A DNA stretch of 64,000 nucleotides, from assembly GCA_937951895.1 (NCBI GenBank), contig CALFER010000077.1, forward strand, positions 44,076 through 108,075, read 5' to 3'. Below, one piece after another: positions 1-7,627 of the stretch. How positions within the stretch are numbered: the first letter of the stretch is position 1; every line of letters begins with the position of its first letter. The translations under genes were made by a program, and so were the position numbers. Under the pieces are notes generated by a model, which saw only the letters and a program-made list of their open reading frames with translations, was not told where the DNA came from and ran no database searches. The DNA is from an uncultured bacterium. Its GTDB lineage: Bacteria > CSSED10-310 > CALFER01.

Positions 1-158
1 CCGACAGACCGTACCAGGAAACGTTTTCATTCGAGCGGGCCCGGGATATGATCGATGGATGGAGCGGCACACGATATGATCCTGTTATCGTGCGCGCGTT
101 TCTGGACGAGTTCGCCGCGATCTGCGAGGAGATTGTCCTGATGAAGGCGCAACCATGA
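1..158 (+). CDS. C-terminal end of an HD-GYP-type phosphodiesterase/response regulator (5' truncated by window)
   Basis: The open frame that begins at base 3 runs without a stop to the TGA at 156-158. Its last 51 residues contain RPY, a FSFERARDMI stretch, a Gly-Thr-x-Tyr/Phe-Asp-Pro motif and an aliphatic helix after it. That order (RPYR...S..EA...I...SGTHFDP..V..F) is the usual C-terminal end of HD-GYP domains, which hydrolyse cyclic-di-GMP. The HD and GYP motifs themselves lie outside the window, so the assignment rests on the tail only. Its stop overlaps the start of the following FecR-domain gene (ATGA), so the two are probably translationally coupled and may act in one signalling pathway. 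Confidence 0.6.
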   Translation, partial: DRPYQETFSFERARDMIDGWSGTRYDPVIVRAFLDEFAAICEEIVLMKAQP

Positions 159-1633
159 AAAAGAAACGTAGAATCCGCTGGCTCGTCATCACCATTCCCA
201 CATCCCATATCATCTTTTTCTCCATCGCCTTCCTGCTCGTCATCTCCGGCATTCTGTTCGTGATCTATGGCGGCCGATTCATGGACGGACGGCATCTCGA
301 AAAAGCAAAAAGCTCGATCGCGGAAGCCAAAAAACTGCTCGAGGACGCCGTCGCCGTCAAAATCCCCCGAAGCGATCTCACAGCGGTTCAGACCCTGATC
401 GGCAAAGCCGAAACAGCACTCGAAGCCGGCGATGCACGCTCGGCCAGACGGGATGGAGAAACCTCCGTCGAGCAACTCTCGTATATGCTGGCTACATTCC
501 GGTCCGAATCGGAGGGGATCACCGGGCGATTCGCGCGAATCATCGAAATGAAAGGGACGGTCGAAAAACTCTCCGGCGACGGGACGAACTGGGAAGCCGT
601 CGAACTCAAGGAAGTGCTCAGGAGCGGTACCCGGATCCGCACTCAGTCCGGTTCAACCGCGAAGATCAAATTCGACGACGGGAGCGTCATTCATGTCAAG
701 GCCGAATCCCTGATCGGAATCCGTGAGCTGACGGAAGATGAACAGACCCAGACCAAACGCTCGAACATCGAACTGGGAATCAGTGAAATTGAAGCGAACA
801 TCAAGGATCCGGTTGAGTTTGATTCGACGTTCGCTCTGACCATGCCGGACAACTCGGAAGCGCGCATCAAGACCGAATCCAATCTCGCCATCGTCGTCGA
901 TCAGCAAAACACCAGCACGGTCAAGGTTTATGCCGGAAACGTCGATGTTGTCCACAATGAACAGACTCTGGCACTGGGATCCCGTGAAGCGGTCATCATC
1001 GACTCTTCCAAACCCAAGGGCAAAACCCTTCTGACTCCCATCTCGATCCCGATGCCCCCCCGTCTCGTCTATCCCGCCAACGGCCAGATGATTCACATCG
1101 ATGAATCGTCTCCGGCGCCCCTCTATATGCGATGGACGACGATTCAGAATGCCGCGGAATACAAGCTCGAAATCGCAAGGGATTATTACTTCTACGAACA
1201 TGTCGTCAATCAGACCACCAAGGAGAGTCGAGCGACCGTCAGCACGCTGACGCCGGGAAACTACTACTGGCGCATCAGCTCGTACGATCCGTCCGGACTG
1301 TCCTCGGAACCCAGCCAGTTCAACACCTTTCGACTGGCAACCACCCAGGAGTCGCAGGGGGGAGAGAAGGATCTGACGCCACCTAAGATCCAGATCGATC
1401 GACTGACGGTTCTGGGTCGCATCGTGGATATCAGCGGCCGAACCGATCCCGGCTCGAATCTCTATATCAATGAACACAAAGAAGATGTATTCGAAGACGG
1501 CAGTTTCCGGGGTCTGATCGAATTTGAGACGCCGGGTCTGCATTCGATCTACATCGAAGCATACGATAACGCCGGTAATGCCACGACCGCCCGGCGCGAG
1601 GTGACAATCTCCGAATCCGCCTCGACCCGTTGA
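155..1633 (+). CDS. FecR-domain membrane-anchored protein with Ig-like/fibronectin-like C-terminal modules
   Basis: A 492-residue protein with a basic N-terminus and one transmembrane helix at about residues 20-41, then a helical Ala/Lys-rich stretch (45-120) likely to form a coiled coil. Residues about 150-270 are a FecR-type beta domain: LRSGTRIRTQSGSTAKI followed by FDDGSVIHV is the characteristic run. Residues about 300-395 look like a fibronectin-like repeat (YKLEIARD...YYWRI), and about 405-490 form a bacterial Ig-like domain (TDPGSNLYIN...DNAGNATTARREV). Most of the protein should therefore be periplasmic or extracytoplasmic. FecR domains in such proteins are thought to bind or sense envelope components; no FecI sigma factor is visible here. 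It overlaps the upstream HD gene by 4 bases. Confidence 0.8.
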   Translation: MKKKRRIRWLVITIPTSHIIFFSIAFLLVISGILFVIYGGRFMDGRHLEKAKSSIAEAKKLLEDAVAVKIPRSDLTAVQTLIGKAETALEAGDARSARRDGETSVEQLSYMLATFRSESEGITGRFARIIEMKGTVEKLSGDGTNWEAVELKEVLRSGTRIRTQSGSTAKIKFDDGSVIHVKAESLIGIRELTEDEQTQTKRSNIELGISEIEANIKDPVEFDSTFALTMPDNSEARIKTESNLAIVVDQQNTSTVKVYAGNVDVVHNEQTLALGSREAVIIDSSKPKGKTLLTPISIPMPPRLVYPANGQMIHIDESSPAPLYMRWTTIQNAAEYKLEIARDYYFYEHVVNQTTKESRATVSTLTPGNYYWRISSYDPSGLSSEPSQFNTFRLATTQESQGGEKDLTPPKIQIDRLTVLGRIVDISGRTDPGSNLYINEHKEDVFEDGSFRGLIEFETPGLHSIYIEAYDNAGNATTARREVTISESASTR

Positions 1634-1888
1634 TCACACGATTCGATCCGCCTTCAGCTTTTCGTCGGCATTCGAAATGTCCAAAATCTCGAAGTGCGTT
1701 CCATGGATCGCGTTGTAGTGGTGAATGAAAAAGGCGGTAACCGAGACGCCCCATCCGGGTTTGATGGCCAGAATGAGGAGCGTTGCGGCCACGAGCGGCA
1801 CGAAAGCGACGATCAGATCCAGGATGAACACAGCCACACAGATCCACAAGCCTCGGGAACCGATCAGTTTTCTACCGATCATCTCCAT
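1634..1888 (-). CDS. Small hypothetical membrane protein, 84 aa
   Basis: An 84-residue protein with two predicted membrane helices (about residues 13-30 and 32-44) followed by a soluble tail rich in His and charged residues (FFIHHYNAIHGTHFEILD). I do not recognise the family. It is supported as a gene by its position: its start lies 17 bases inside the end of the Smr gene on the same strand, and its stop codon abuts the stop of the FecR gene on the other strand with no gap. It is probably co-transcribed with the Smr gene. The length and hydrophobicity pattern are what make it more credible than the overlapping frames. Confidence 0.6.
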   Translation of the reverse strand: MEMIGRKLIGSRGLWICVAVFILDLIVAFVPLVAATLLILAIKPGWGVSVTAFFIHHYNAIHGTHFEILDISNADEKLKADRIV

Positions 1889-2300
1889 GCCCTCTCAGAT
1901 GCGCAATCGTTGCTCCGGACCCGCCCGATTCGCTCGGTGCGTCCCCGAACCCGATGACATCAGGATGCGAACTCAGATAGGACACGACGATCCGTTTTTG
2001 CGTATAGACCCCCTTCCCGTGGATGATCCGGACTTCCCTGAATCCGGCTCCGAGGGCCGCTTCGATGTAAGCGTCCAGCACCATGCGGGTTTCGGAAGGA
2101 TCGAATGTGTGCAGGTCGATCGCATCCTCAACGGGAATCTCGATCGCCTCTCCGTTGAATGGATCACCGAGTTCTTCCGATTCGATGGCATCGTCCCGCC
2201 ATGTCGAGTCGTTCGGATGATTTCCGGGATCGTCCGCCGGCAAACGCGCACGATCGGGTCTCAGGAGTCGCTTCAATCGCTTGAAAAACAGTGCAAACAT
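1872..2300 (-). CDS. Smr-domain protein
   Basis: A 142-residue protein. The first 20 residues are basic and the next 35 are acidic and low in complexity. From about residue 58 it has a Smr domain: IDLHTFDPSETRMVLDAYI, then GFREVRIIHGKGV with the HGxG motif. Smr domains bind or cut nucleic acids and occur as stand-alone proteins as well as at the C-terminus of MutS2. Here it is stand-alone and short, so the precise substrate cannot be inferred. It faces divergently from the glycosyltransferase that starts at 2399. Confidence 0.85.
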   Translation of the reverse strand: MFALFFKRLKRLLRPDRARLPADDPGNHPNDSTWRDDAIESEELGDPFNGEAIEIPVEDAIDLHTFDPSETRMVLDAYIEAALGAGFREVRIIHGKGVYTQKRIVVSYLSSHPDVIGFGDAPSESGGSGATIAHLRGHGDDR

Positions 2301-2398
2301 TCATGGATCTCCATTGAACACAGGCAGTATAATCCGAACGGTTCCGGGAAAAAAGGACGAGTTGCCATCCGTGAACCCGTCCGGTAAAGTGATCCGTC

Positions 2399-3274
2399 AT
2401 GAAAGGCGTGACGGTTGCGGTATGCGTATATAACGGAGAAGCCACCATCGAGGCGTGTCTGTCGAGCCTTCTGGCGCTGGATTACCCTCCTGAGTTACTC
2501 GATATTCTGGTCATCGATAATGCCTCGACGGACAAAACTCCGGACATTGTGCGGCGATTTCCCGTGCGCCTTTTGAACGAACCGATCAAAGGCCGGGGGT
2601 CTGCTCGCAATCGGGCTCAGATCGAAGCGATTCATCCGGTGATCGCCTTTACGGATGCGGACTGTATTGTCGATCCGTCGTGGTTGTTTCATCTGATGCG
2701 CGCGTTTGACGATGAGCAGGTGGGGGTTGCGGGCGGCCGTATCGAATGGGAGGGGACCGATGATCTGACGCGGTTTCAATCCATCCGGAGAACGCTGTCG
2801 AACGAAGAATTCAGCGGCGATTACCCGTTTTCACCGCCATTCGTTGCCACGGCGAATGCCGCATTCCGTACCGAAGCGATTCGATCGGTCGGCGGATTCC
2901 GATCCCAGTACGATATCGAAGAGGATGCGGCGATCTGCTGGATGATTCAGCGCCAGGGATTTCGTCTCGAATACGTCCCGGATGCGCTCGTGCATCACTG
3001 CCATCGCCACACGATCCGTTCTTTTTTCAACCACCAGATTTTTTACGGAATCGGAGGCGTGCATCTGTTCCATGATTTCTTTCCCGAGCATCGCGTGTGG
3101 ATCTGGTGGGGATTGTACGCCCGTTTCGTTTCCGATTTGATCCGAATCCCGTTCGCGCTTTTCGTGCGCGATTCCTTCGCCCGGAAACTCCCTCTGTACG
3201 ATGCCCTGCGCGACGCCGGTCTCATCATCGGAAGGCTCAAGGGAGCGCTCCGGTATCGCGTTCTGGCGATATGA
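2399..3274 (+). CDS. Family 2 glycosyltransferase
   Basis: A 291-residue GT-A fold glycosyltransferase. The N-terminus has the nucleotide-sugar-binding start VCVYNGEATIEACLSSL, then VIDNASTDKT and, near residues 88-91, the metal-binding TDAD motif in place of DXD. The acceptor-side acidic motif is IEEDAAICWMIQ at about 174-185. The C-terminal third is amphipathic and rich in aromatic residues, suggesting membrane association but no clear spanning helices. It is the first gene of a three-gene plus-strand run (next start overlaps by ATGA) and probably adds a sugar to a surface polysaccharide with the neighbouring transferases. Confidence 0.9.
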   Translation: MKGVTVAVCVYNGEATIEACLSSLLALDYPPELLDILVIDNASTDKTPDIVRRFPVRLLNEPIKGRGSARNRAQIEAIHPVIAFTDADCIVDPSWLFHLMRAFDDEQVGVAGGRIEWEGTDDLTRFQSIRRTLSNEEFSGDYPFSPPFVATANAAFRTEAIRSVGGFRSQYDIEEDAAICWMIQRQGFRLEYVPDALVHHCHRHTIRSFFNHQIFYGIGGVHLFHDFFPEHRVWIWWGLYARFVSDLIRIPFALFVRDSFARKLPLYDALRDAGLIIGRLKGALRYRVLAI

Positions 3275-4029
3275 ACGACCCAACGCCTGCGATGATCGGA
3301 AAAGACGCATTCCCCGGCTCGGCTCGGCTGATCGCACGATTTGCCGGGGAGGATTCGGATACCGTATATGACCTCTCTCAAGTGCATCCCGCCGCACCCC
3401 TCAACCCGGAAATCCTGATAACCAACGAGGCGTCCGGCGGTCTCGGACTGATCGTCCGGGTCAATCCGGATCACCAGACCGCCGTTGTGCATCTGTCGAT
3501 TCGCATCCGATTCTCGGAATCCTTCAGTCGCGTCTCCAGTGGCGTGCAATCCATTCAATCCGAGCCTGCAGCGCACGGTACCGAACCGGGTCTCGAGTGC
3601 GACGGACAGCCGATCGTTTACTATCCCGGGACTCCGGGCCGGAATCTCGTCGTGAAGCCGGCCCCCCATCAGTTCGTTGTCAGGGCACGCGCGACTTTGA
3701 ACCATGACGGAGTTGCCGGGCTGGAGTGGGTGTGCTGCGAGGACCGCATGGTTCCGGTATCGATCACCCCCGGTGAGCGGGACTTGTTTCGATGCCGGAT
3801 CGAATCGATGGATGCGCGAGAGGGGAATGAAATCCGGCCTGTCGAGGTTGGCGACCGACTGGAGGATGCCGCGAAGAATCAGCGGGATCACAACCATCGG
3901 TTTTGTTCCGACCGTTTGCTCAAAGGTCTCGTATTCGCTTCACTTTTCCCGTGGATGGCGATGGTGGCGATGGTTCGCTGGATCGGCTCGTTCCGACGGA
4001 TATCCGCTCGGGAGGGGAGGAGGCGATAA
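3271..4029 (+). CDS. Hypothetical protein, 252 aa, between two glycosyltransferases
   Basis: I do not recognise this protein. The start is chosen because its ATG overlaps the stop of the upstream glycosyltransferase (ATGA) and its TAA directly abuts the ATG of the next one, as in a translationally coupled operon. Codon choice (many GAT, CCG, ATC, GTC, CTG) resembles the neighbours. The sequence is rich in alternating hydrophobic residues and Pro/Gly for residues 40-190, suggesting beta structure, and has one hydrophobic segment near the C-terminus (about 217-240, LLKGLVFASLFPWMAMVAMV) followed by a basic tail, which may anchor it to the membrane. Long frames exist on the opposite strand, but they overlap the certain glycosyltransferase genes and have no recognisable content. 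Confidence 0.55.
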   Translation: MNDPTPAMIGKDAFPGSARLIARFAGEDSDTVYDLSQVHPAAPLNPEILITNEASGGLGLIVRVNPDHQTAVVHLSIRIRFSESFSRVSSGVQSIQSEPAAHGTEPGLECDGQPIVYYPGTPGRNLVVKPAPHQFVVRARATLNHDGVAGLEWVCCEDRMVPVSITPGERDLFRCRIESMDAREGNEIRPVEVGDRLEDAAKNQRDHNHRFCSDRLLKGLVFASLFPWMAMVAMVRWIGSFRRISAREGRRR

Positions 4030-4884
4030 ATGAGCAATCGAATCGAGAGGATCGGGCTGTACATTCCCGCGTACAACGCCTCGGAGTACCTCGAACGCTG
4101 CCTGATCGCGGTGAAGGCGATCGAGTATCCCGTGGAGCGGGTTGTCGTTATCGACGACGGATCACGTGATGCCTCGGCGTCGATCGCCCGAAGCATGGGT
4201 GTCGAGGTGATTGCCCATGACGGCAATCGCGGTCTGTCGATCGCTCGCCGTACCGCATTCTCGAATCTCGAAACCCCCTTCATCGCGTCTCTCGATGCGG
4301 ATTGTTGTCCGCATCCCGACTGGCTCACCCGTTTAATGGCCGGTTTCGACAGTCCGGTTGTTGGCGGGGTGTGCGGCAAGCTGATCGAGCATCACACCGA
4401 AAGCCCGGTCGATTGCTGGCGGAGCCTGCATATGAAGCAGCATTGGGGGGATGAGCCCACAGACCGCCCTCCGTATCTGTTCGGTAACAACAACGTGTTT
4501 CGGCGCTCCGCCGTGATTGATGCGGGTGGTTATCCGGAATCCCCTGAGTATCGCACGAATTACGAAGATTTCTTCATGAGCAGTCGTTTGAAGGGGAGGG
4601 GTTGGCGCTTGCGCTACATCCCGGACGCGTGTGTCGAACATCATCGCCGCGACTCGCTCGGGAGCCTGTATCGAACGCATTGGAACTGGTACTTTCAGGG
4701 TAAACCCCGCCCCGACACGCTGCGCAACCTGATGTGGAAACTTCGGGACAGTGCATACTGGAGTGTCCGGTATTGTCTGAGTGATATCGCCCACCGGAAC
4801 TGGCGGGCTGTATCAGTCAGTCTTGGTTTTGCGTATGCCATGGCCCGTCTCGACCTGGATTACTATCTCGATCACCGCCGATAA
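4030..4884 (+). CDS. Family 2 glycosyltransferase
   Basis: A 284-residue GT-A glycosyltransferase. It shows YIPAYNASEYLERCL, VVVIDDGSRDAS, SLDADC (the DXD equivalent, about residue 93) and NYEDFFMSSRLKGRGW (about 179-194), which is the [ED]-E/D-D acceptor motif with the following R-x-x-G. A short C-terminal region with aromatic residues may associate with the membrane. It starts at the base after the stop of the hypothetical gene, so it is part of the same polysaccharide operon. The sugar specificity cannot be read from the sequence. Confidence 0.9.
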   Translation: MSNRIERIGLYIPAYNASEYLERCLIAVKAIEYPVERVVVIDDGSRDASASIARSMGVEVIAHDGNRGLSIARRTAFSNLETPFIASLDADCCPHPDWLTRLMAGFDSPVVGGVCGKLIEHHTESPVDCWRSLHMKQHWGDEPTDRPPYLFGNNNVFRRSAVIDAGGYPESPEYRTNYEDFFMSSRLKGRGWRLRYIPDACVEHHRRDSLGSLYRTHWNWYFQGKPRPDTLRNLMWKLRDSAYWSVRYCLSDIAHRNWRAVSVSLGFAYAMARLDLDYYLDHRR

Positions 4885-4896
4885 CACCCGTATCCG

Positions 4897-6381
4897 TCAG
4901 GTTGCCCCTCGGCCCGTGAACACGACGGGGATCGTCTTGAGGATGATCCAGATATCGAGCAGAATCGAGTGTTTGCGGAGATAGTAGATGTCGTATTTGA
5001 TCCGATCCGACAGCGATGTCGTTCCGCGGCACATGACCTGCTGCATGCCGGTGATGCCGGGTTTGATCTTCAGGCGACGTCGCTGCCAGATGTTGTACTT
5101 GTCGACGAGTTGAGTTTCTTCCGGCCGTGGTCCGACAACGCTCATGTGTCCGATGAACACATTCCAGAACTGCGGAATCTCGTCCAGACTCGAGCGCCTC
5201 AGCCACCTGCCGACGCGTGTCACGCGCGGGTCATTTCGAATCTTGAATACGGGTTCCTCGAGCTGATCGATGTCGATCAGAGTTCCCAGTCTGGACTCGG
5301 CATCGAAATGCATGGTGCGGAACTTGAGCATCGGGAAGGGGTGGCCTCCGACTCCTGCCCGGCGCTGAATGAAGAAGACCGGACCCTTCGAATCGAGTCG
5401 GATGGCGAGCATGATGATCAGGCTGAGGGGGAGCGTGACGAGGATGATGACCAGGGAAAAGCCGAGGTCGAACATGCGTTTGAGGAGCAGACTGAGTTCG
5501 TACATGGGTTGTTCGCGGACCGCAACGAGCGGCAGTCCGTCGAGATCGCTCATATCGGCGAAATCGATCAGAAGATCATACACCGTCGGAACCATCTTGA
5601 CGGCAACATGGTAAGATTCACAGACGGACACCATTTCAAGCAGCTTGAAATGGCTGATCTCGGGATCACAGACAAAGACCTCATCGATCTGACGTTCAAT
5701 GAGAATCGTTTCGAACCGCGAGATATCGCCCAGAAACGGGAAGCCATCCAGATCCTTGAAGTTTTCGGTCACCGTTGTGATGAATCCGTTGATGCGGTAT
5801 CCGAGTTCAGGATGGTCCTTGAGTTTTCGGACTACGATATGGGCCATTTCTCCACTGCCGGCAATCAGCACGACACGGCTTCTGAACCCCCTCACATGCA
5901 GCCAGTGTTCGACCGTGAGAAGCAAGAAGCGCCACATTCCGAGGAATACGAGAGCCAAGGTATAAGAATACAGCAGAACGATGCGGGAATACTGGAAACC
6001 CTCGAAACGCGCAAAGAACGTGGCCGAGGTGGCGAACAGAAAGTTGAGGGTCAGTGTCTTGACCAGACCGTGCAATTCATCGATGAGCCACCGCGCGCGC
6101 TCCCGGCGATACATTCTGAACAGACTGGCGAGTGTGACGAAGATGTAGTTGAGAAACAGAAGACCGAGCGCGTACTCCTTGAACGGAGGCAGCGGTACCG
6201 ATGGAATCCAGCGGCTCCCGACACCCCACTCGAATCGAAACCGGATGTGAAATGCCAGAAACAGGGCACAATTGAGCAGAACGAGATCGATTATGCCGAT
6301 CAGGATTGTGTTGAATTCAGATCGCCAGAGGTGTCGGATTCGATGATCCGTGGGTTTCTCCTTGAGTGCTGAATCCGGCAT
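4897..6381 (-). CDS. Polyprenyl glycosylphosphotransferase (initiating sugar transferase, WcaJ/PssY-like)
   Basis: A 494-residue integral membrane protein. Four or five membrane helices occupy about residues 20-150, followed by a CoA-binding-like Rossmann region (VVLIAGSGEMAHIVVRKL, about 170-187). The C-terminal bacterial sugar transferase domain begins at about 300 with LLKRMFDLGFSLVIILV and includes GPVFFIQRRAGVGG, MLKFRTM, RRSSLDEIPQFWNV, VGPRPE and KPGITGMQQV, all diagnostic. It transfers a sugar-1-phosphate to undecaprenyl phosphate to start assembly of an exopolysaccharide or O-antigen repeat. It is convergent with the glycosyltransferase operon that ends at 4884 and probably initiates the same polymer. 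Confidence 0.95.
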   Translation of the reverse strand: MPDSALKEKPTDHRIRHLWRSEFNTILIGIIDLVLLNCALFLAFHIRFRFEWGVGSRWIPSVPLPPFKEYALGLLFLNYIFVTLASLFRMYRRERARWLIDELHGLVKTLTLNFLFATSATFFARFEGFQYSRIVLLYSYTLALVFLGMWRFLLLTVEHWLHVRGFRSRVVLIAGSGEMAHIVVRKLKDHPELGYRINGFITTVTENFKDLDGFPFLGDISRFETILIERQIDEVFVCDPEISHFKLLEMVSVCESYHVAVKMVPTVYDLLIDFADMSDLDGLPLVAVREQPMYELSLLLKRMFDLGFSLVIILVTLPLSLIIMLAIRLDSKGPVFFIQRRAGVGGHPFPMLKFRTMHFDAESRLGTLIDIDQLEEPVFKIRNDPRVTRVGRWLRRSSLDEIPQFWNVFIGHMSVVGPRPEETQLVDKYNIWQRRRLKIKPGITGMQQVMCRGTTSLSDRIKYDIYYLRKHSILLDIWIILKTIPVVFTGRGAT

Positions 6382-6470
6382 TCCGTCTCATCCCTCTGAA
6401 CAGAACACATGCAAACGTGCGCTTCTCAAGTTTCCTCGAATGACCCGCCGGCGTCAAGCATCCCGGCGCA

Positions 6471-7454
6471 TCATCCTTTGTGTGCTCCGTTCAGTAAACC
6501 CCAGAACAGTCCGGTGGCCAGTCCGAGCGATCGAAGAAATGTGAACATCGGCGCGCAAATGGCCAGTGAGATGCCGTCGGATCGGAAACAGGTTCGGATT
6601 TCGGGAGCAGAAACAGCGATCCATGTGAGGATCCACGCGGGCAGTGTGAAGGGAAAGAAAACAGCGCTTGCTCCGCTCAGGCCGATCAGGGGGATGCACG
6701 CGGCCACCTGCACTTTCAGAAGTTGAGGCGTGTGGGAATCGCGAAGGGTCTTTCCGGGATGCCGTTTCAGGACGCGGACTTTCCAGTACCCGATGCGGAA
6801 TTTTTTCATCAGATACCGGATCCAGGACGACGCATGACGATGCGTGACCACCGCGTTTCGTGCAAACACCATTTTCACCCCCCGCGCGTGCAGCCGGAAC
6901 GAAAGCTCCTGATCTTCGACCGATGCGGCCGGGAATGACGCATCGAATCCGCCGGCCGAATGGAACACTCCGGTGCGGAACGCGGCGGAATACGTGTCGA
7001 TGAAATCGATCGTCTCGAATCGACTCATCCGCTCGTATTTCCATTCATACTCGGCCTGAACAAAACGGGCGGTCAGCTCGCGCTGCCGTGTGTCATAAAC
7101 GCCTTTCACTCCCCCGACGGATGGGTCGGCGAATCGGCTGAGCATCTCACGGGCCCAGGTCGCATGGGGGATGCAGTCCGAATCGGTGAAAAGCAGGATG
7201 TCGCCCGATGCGATGGCGGCTCCTGCGTTTCGGGCGGCGGCAGCGCCCCGGCCTCCCCCATCGATCACACGCACATTCCTTGAACGGGCGATTGCGGCGG
7301 TGTCATCCGCGGAGCCGTCGTCGATGACGATAATTTCGAGTTGACGGGACGGGAGATCCTGGGCGTGGAGCGCATCGAGACAGCGGGCGATCGTGGCTGA
7401 TGCGTTTCGTGCCGGGATGATGACGCTGGCAACATTCGTTTCGATTCGGTTCAT
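6471..7454 (-). CDS. Family 2 glycosyltransferase with C-terminal membrane helices
   Basis: A 327-residue glycosyltransferase when the ATG at 7454 is used; a TTG 12 codons upstream is open but adds residues not seen in the fold. It has SVIIPARNASATIARCL, VIDDGSADDT, RNAGAAIASGDILLFTDSDC (DXD = DSD) and VEDQELSFRLHARG. At about residues 250-310 there are two or three hydrophobic segments, so it is probably attached to the inner membrane. It lies upstream of the sugar transferase on the same strand with 89 bases between, and likely serves the same polysaccharide pathway. Confidence 0.88.
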   Translation of the reverse strand: MNRIETNVASVIIPARNASATIARCLDALHAQDLPSRQLEIIVIDDGSADDTAAIARSRNVRVIDGGGRGAAAARNAGAAIASGDILLFTDSDCIPHATWAREMLSRFADPSVGGVKGVYDTRQRELTARFVQAEYEWKYERMSRFETIDFIDTYSAAFRTGVFHSAGGFDASFPAASVEDQELSFRLHARGVKMVFARNAVVTHRHASSWIRYLMKKFRIGYWKVRVLKRHPGKTLRDSHTPQLLKVQVAACIPLIGLSGASAVFFPFTLPAWILTWIAVSAPEIRTCFRSDGISLAICAPMFTFLRSLGLATGLFWGLLNGAHKG

Positions 7455-7627
7455 CGTGGAGGTGATAGAGGAAAGCACCGGTGAAGTCAATAAGCCGGGG
7501 GGGCGGAAACGCTGACTCGATCATTGGTATGGAAATTGAATGACACTGTCCGGGGCGGCTGACACAGCCGATTACAGGGGCGCCGGGGGAGTGATCCGGT
7601 TGGTTGCCGGGAATCAGGAGTAACGAG

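Noticed and set aside
653..1543. Long minus-strand open frame inside the FecR gene
   Set aside because: Arg/Asp-rich composition with no motif; the plus-strand frame has clear FecR content.
3043..3897. Minus-strand frame of 284 codons
   Set aside because: It would overlap over 200 bases of a certain glycosyltransferase gene; the plus-strand frame at 3271 fits the operon spacing better.
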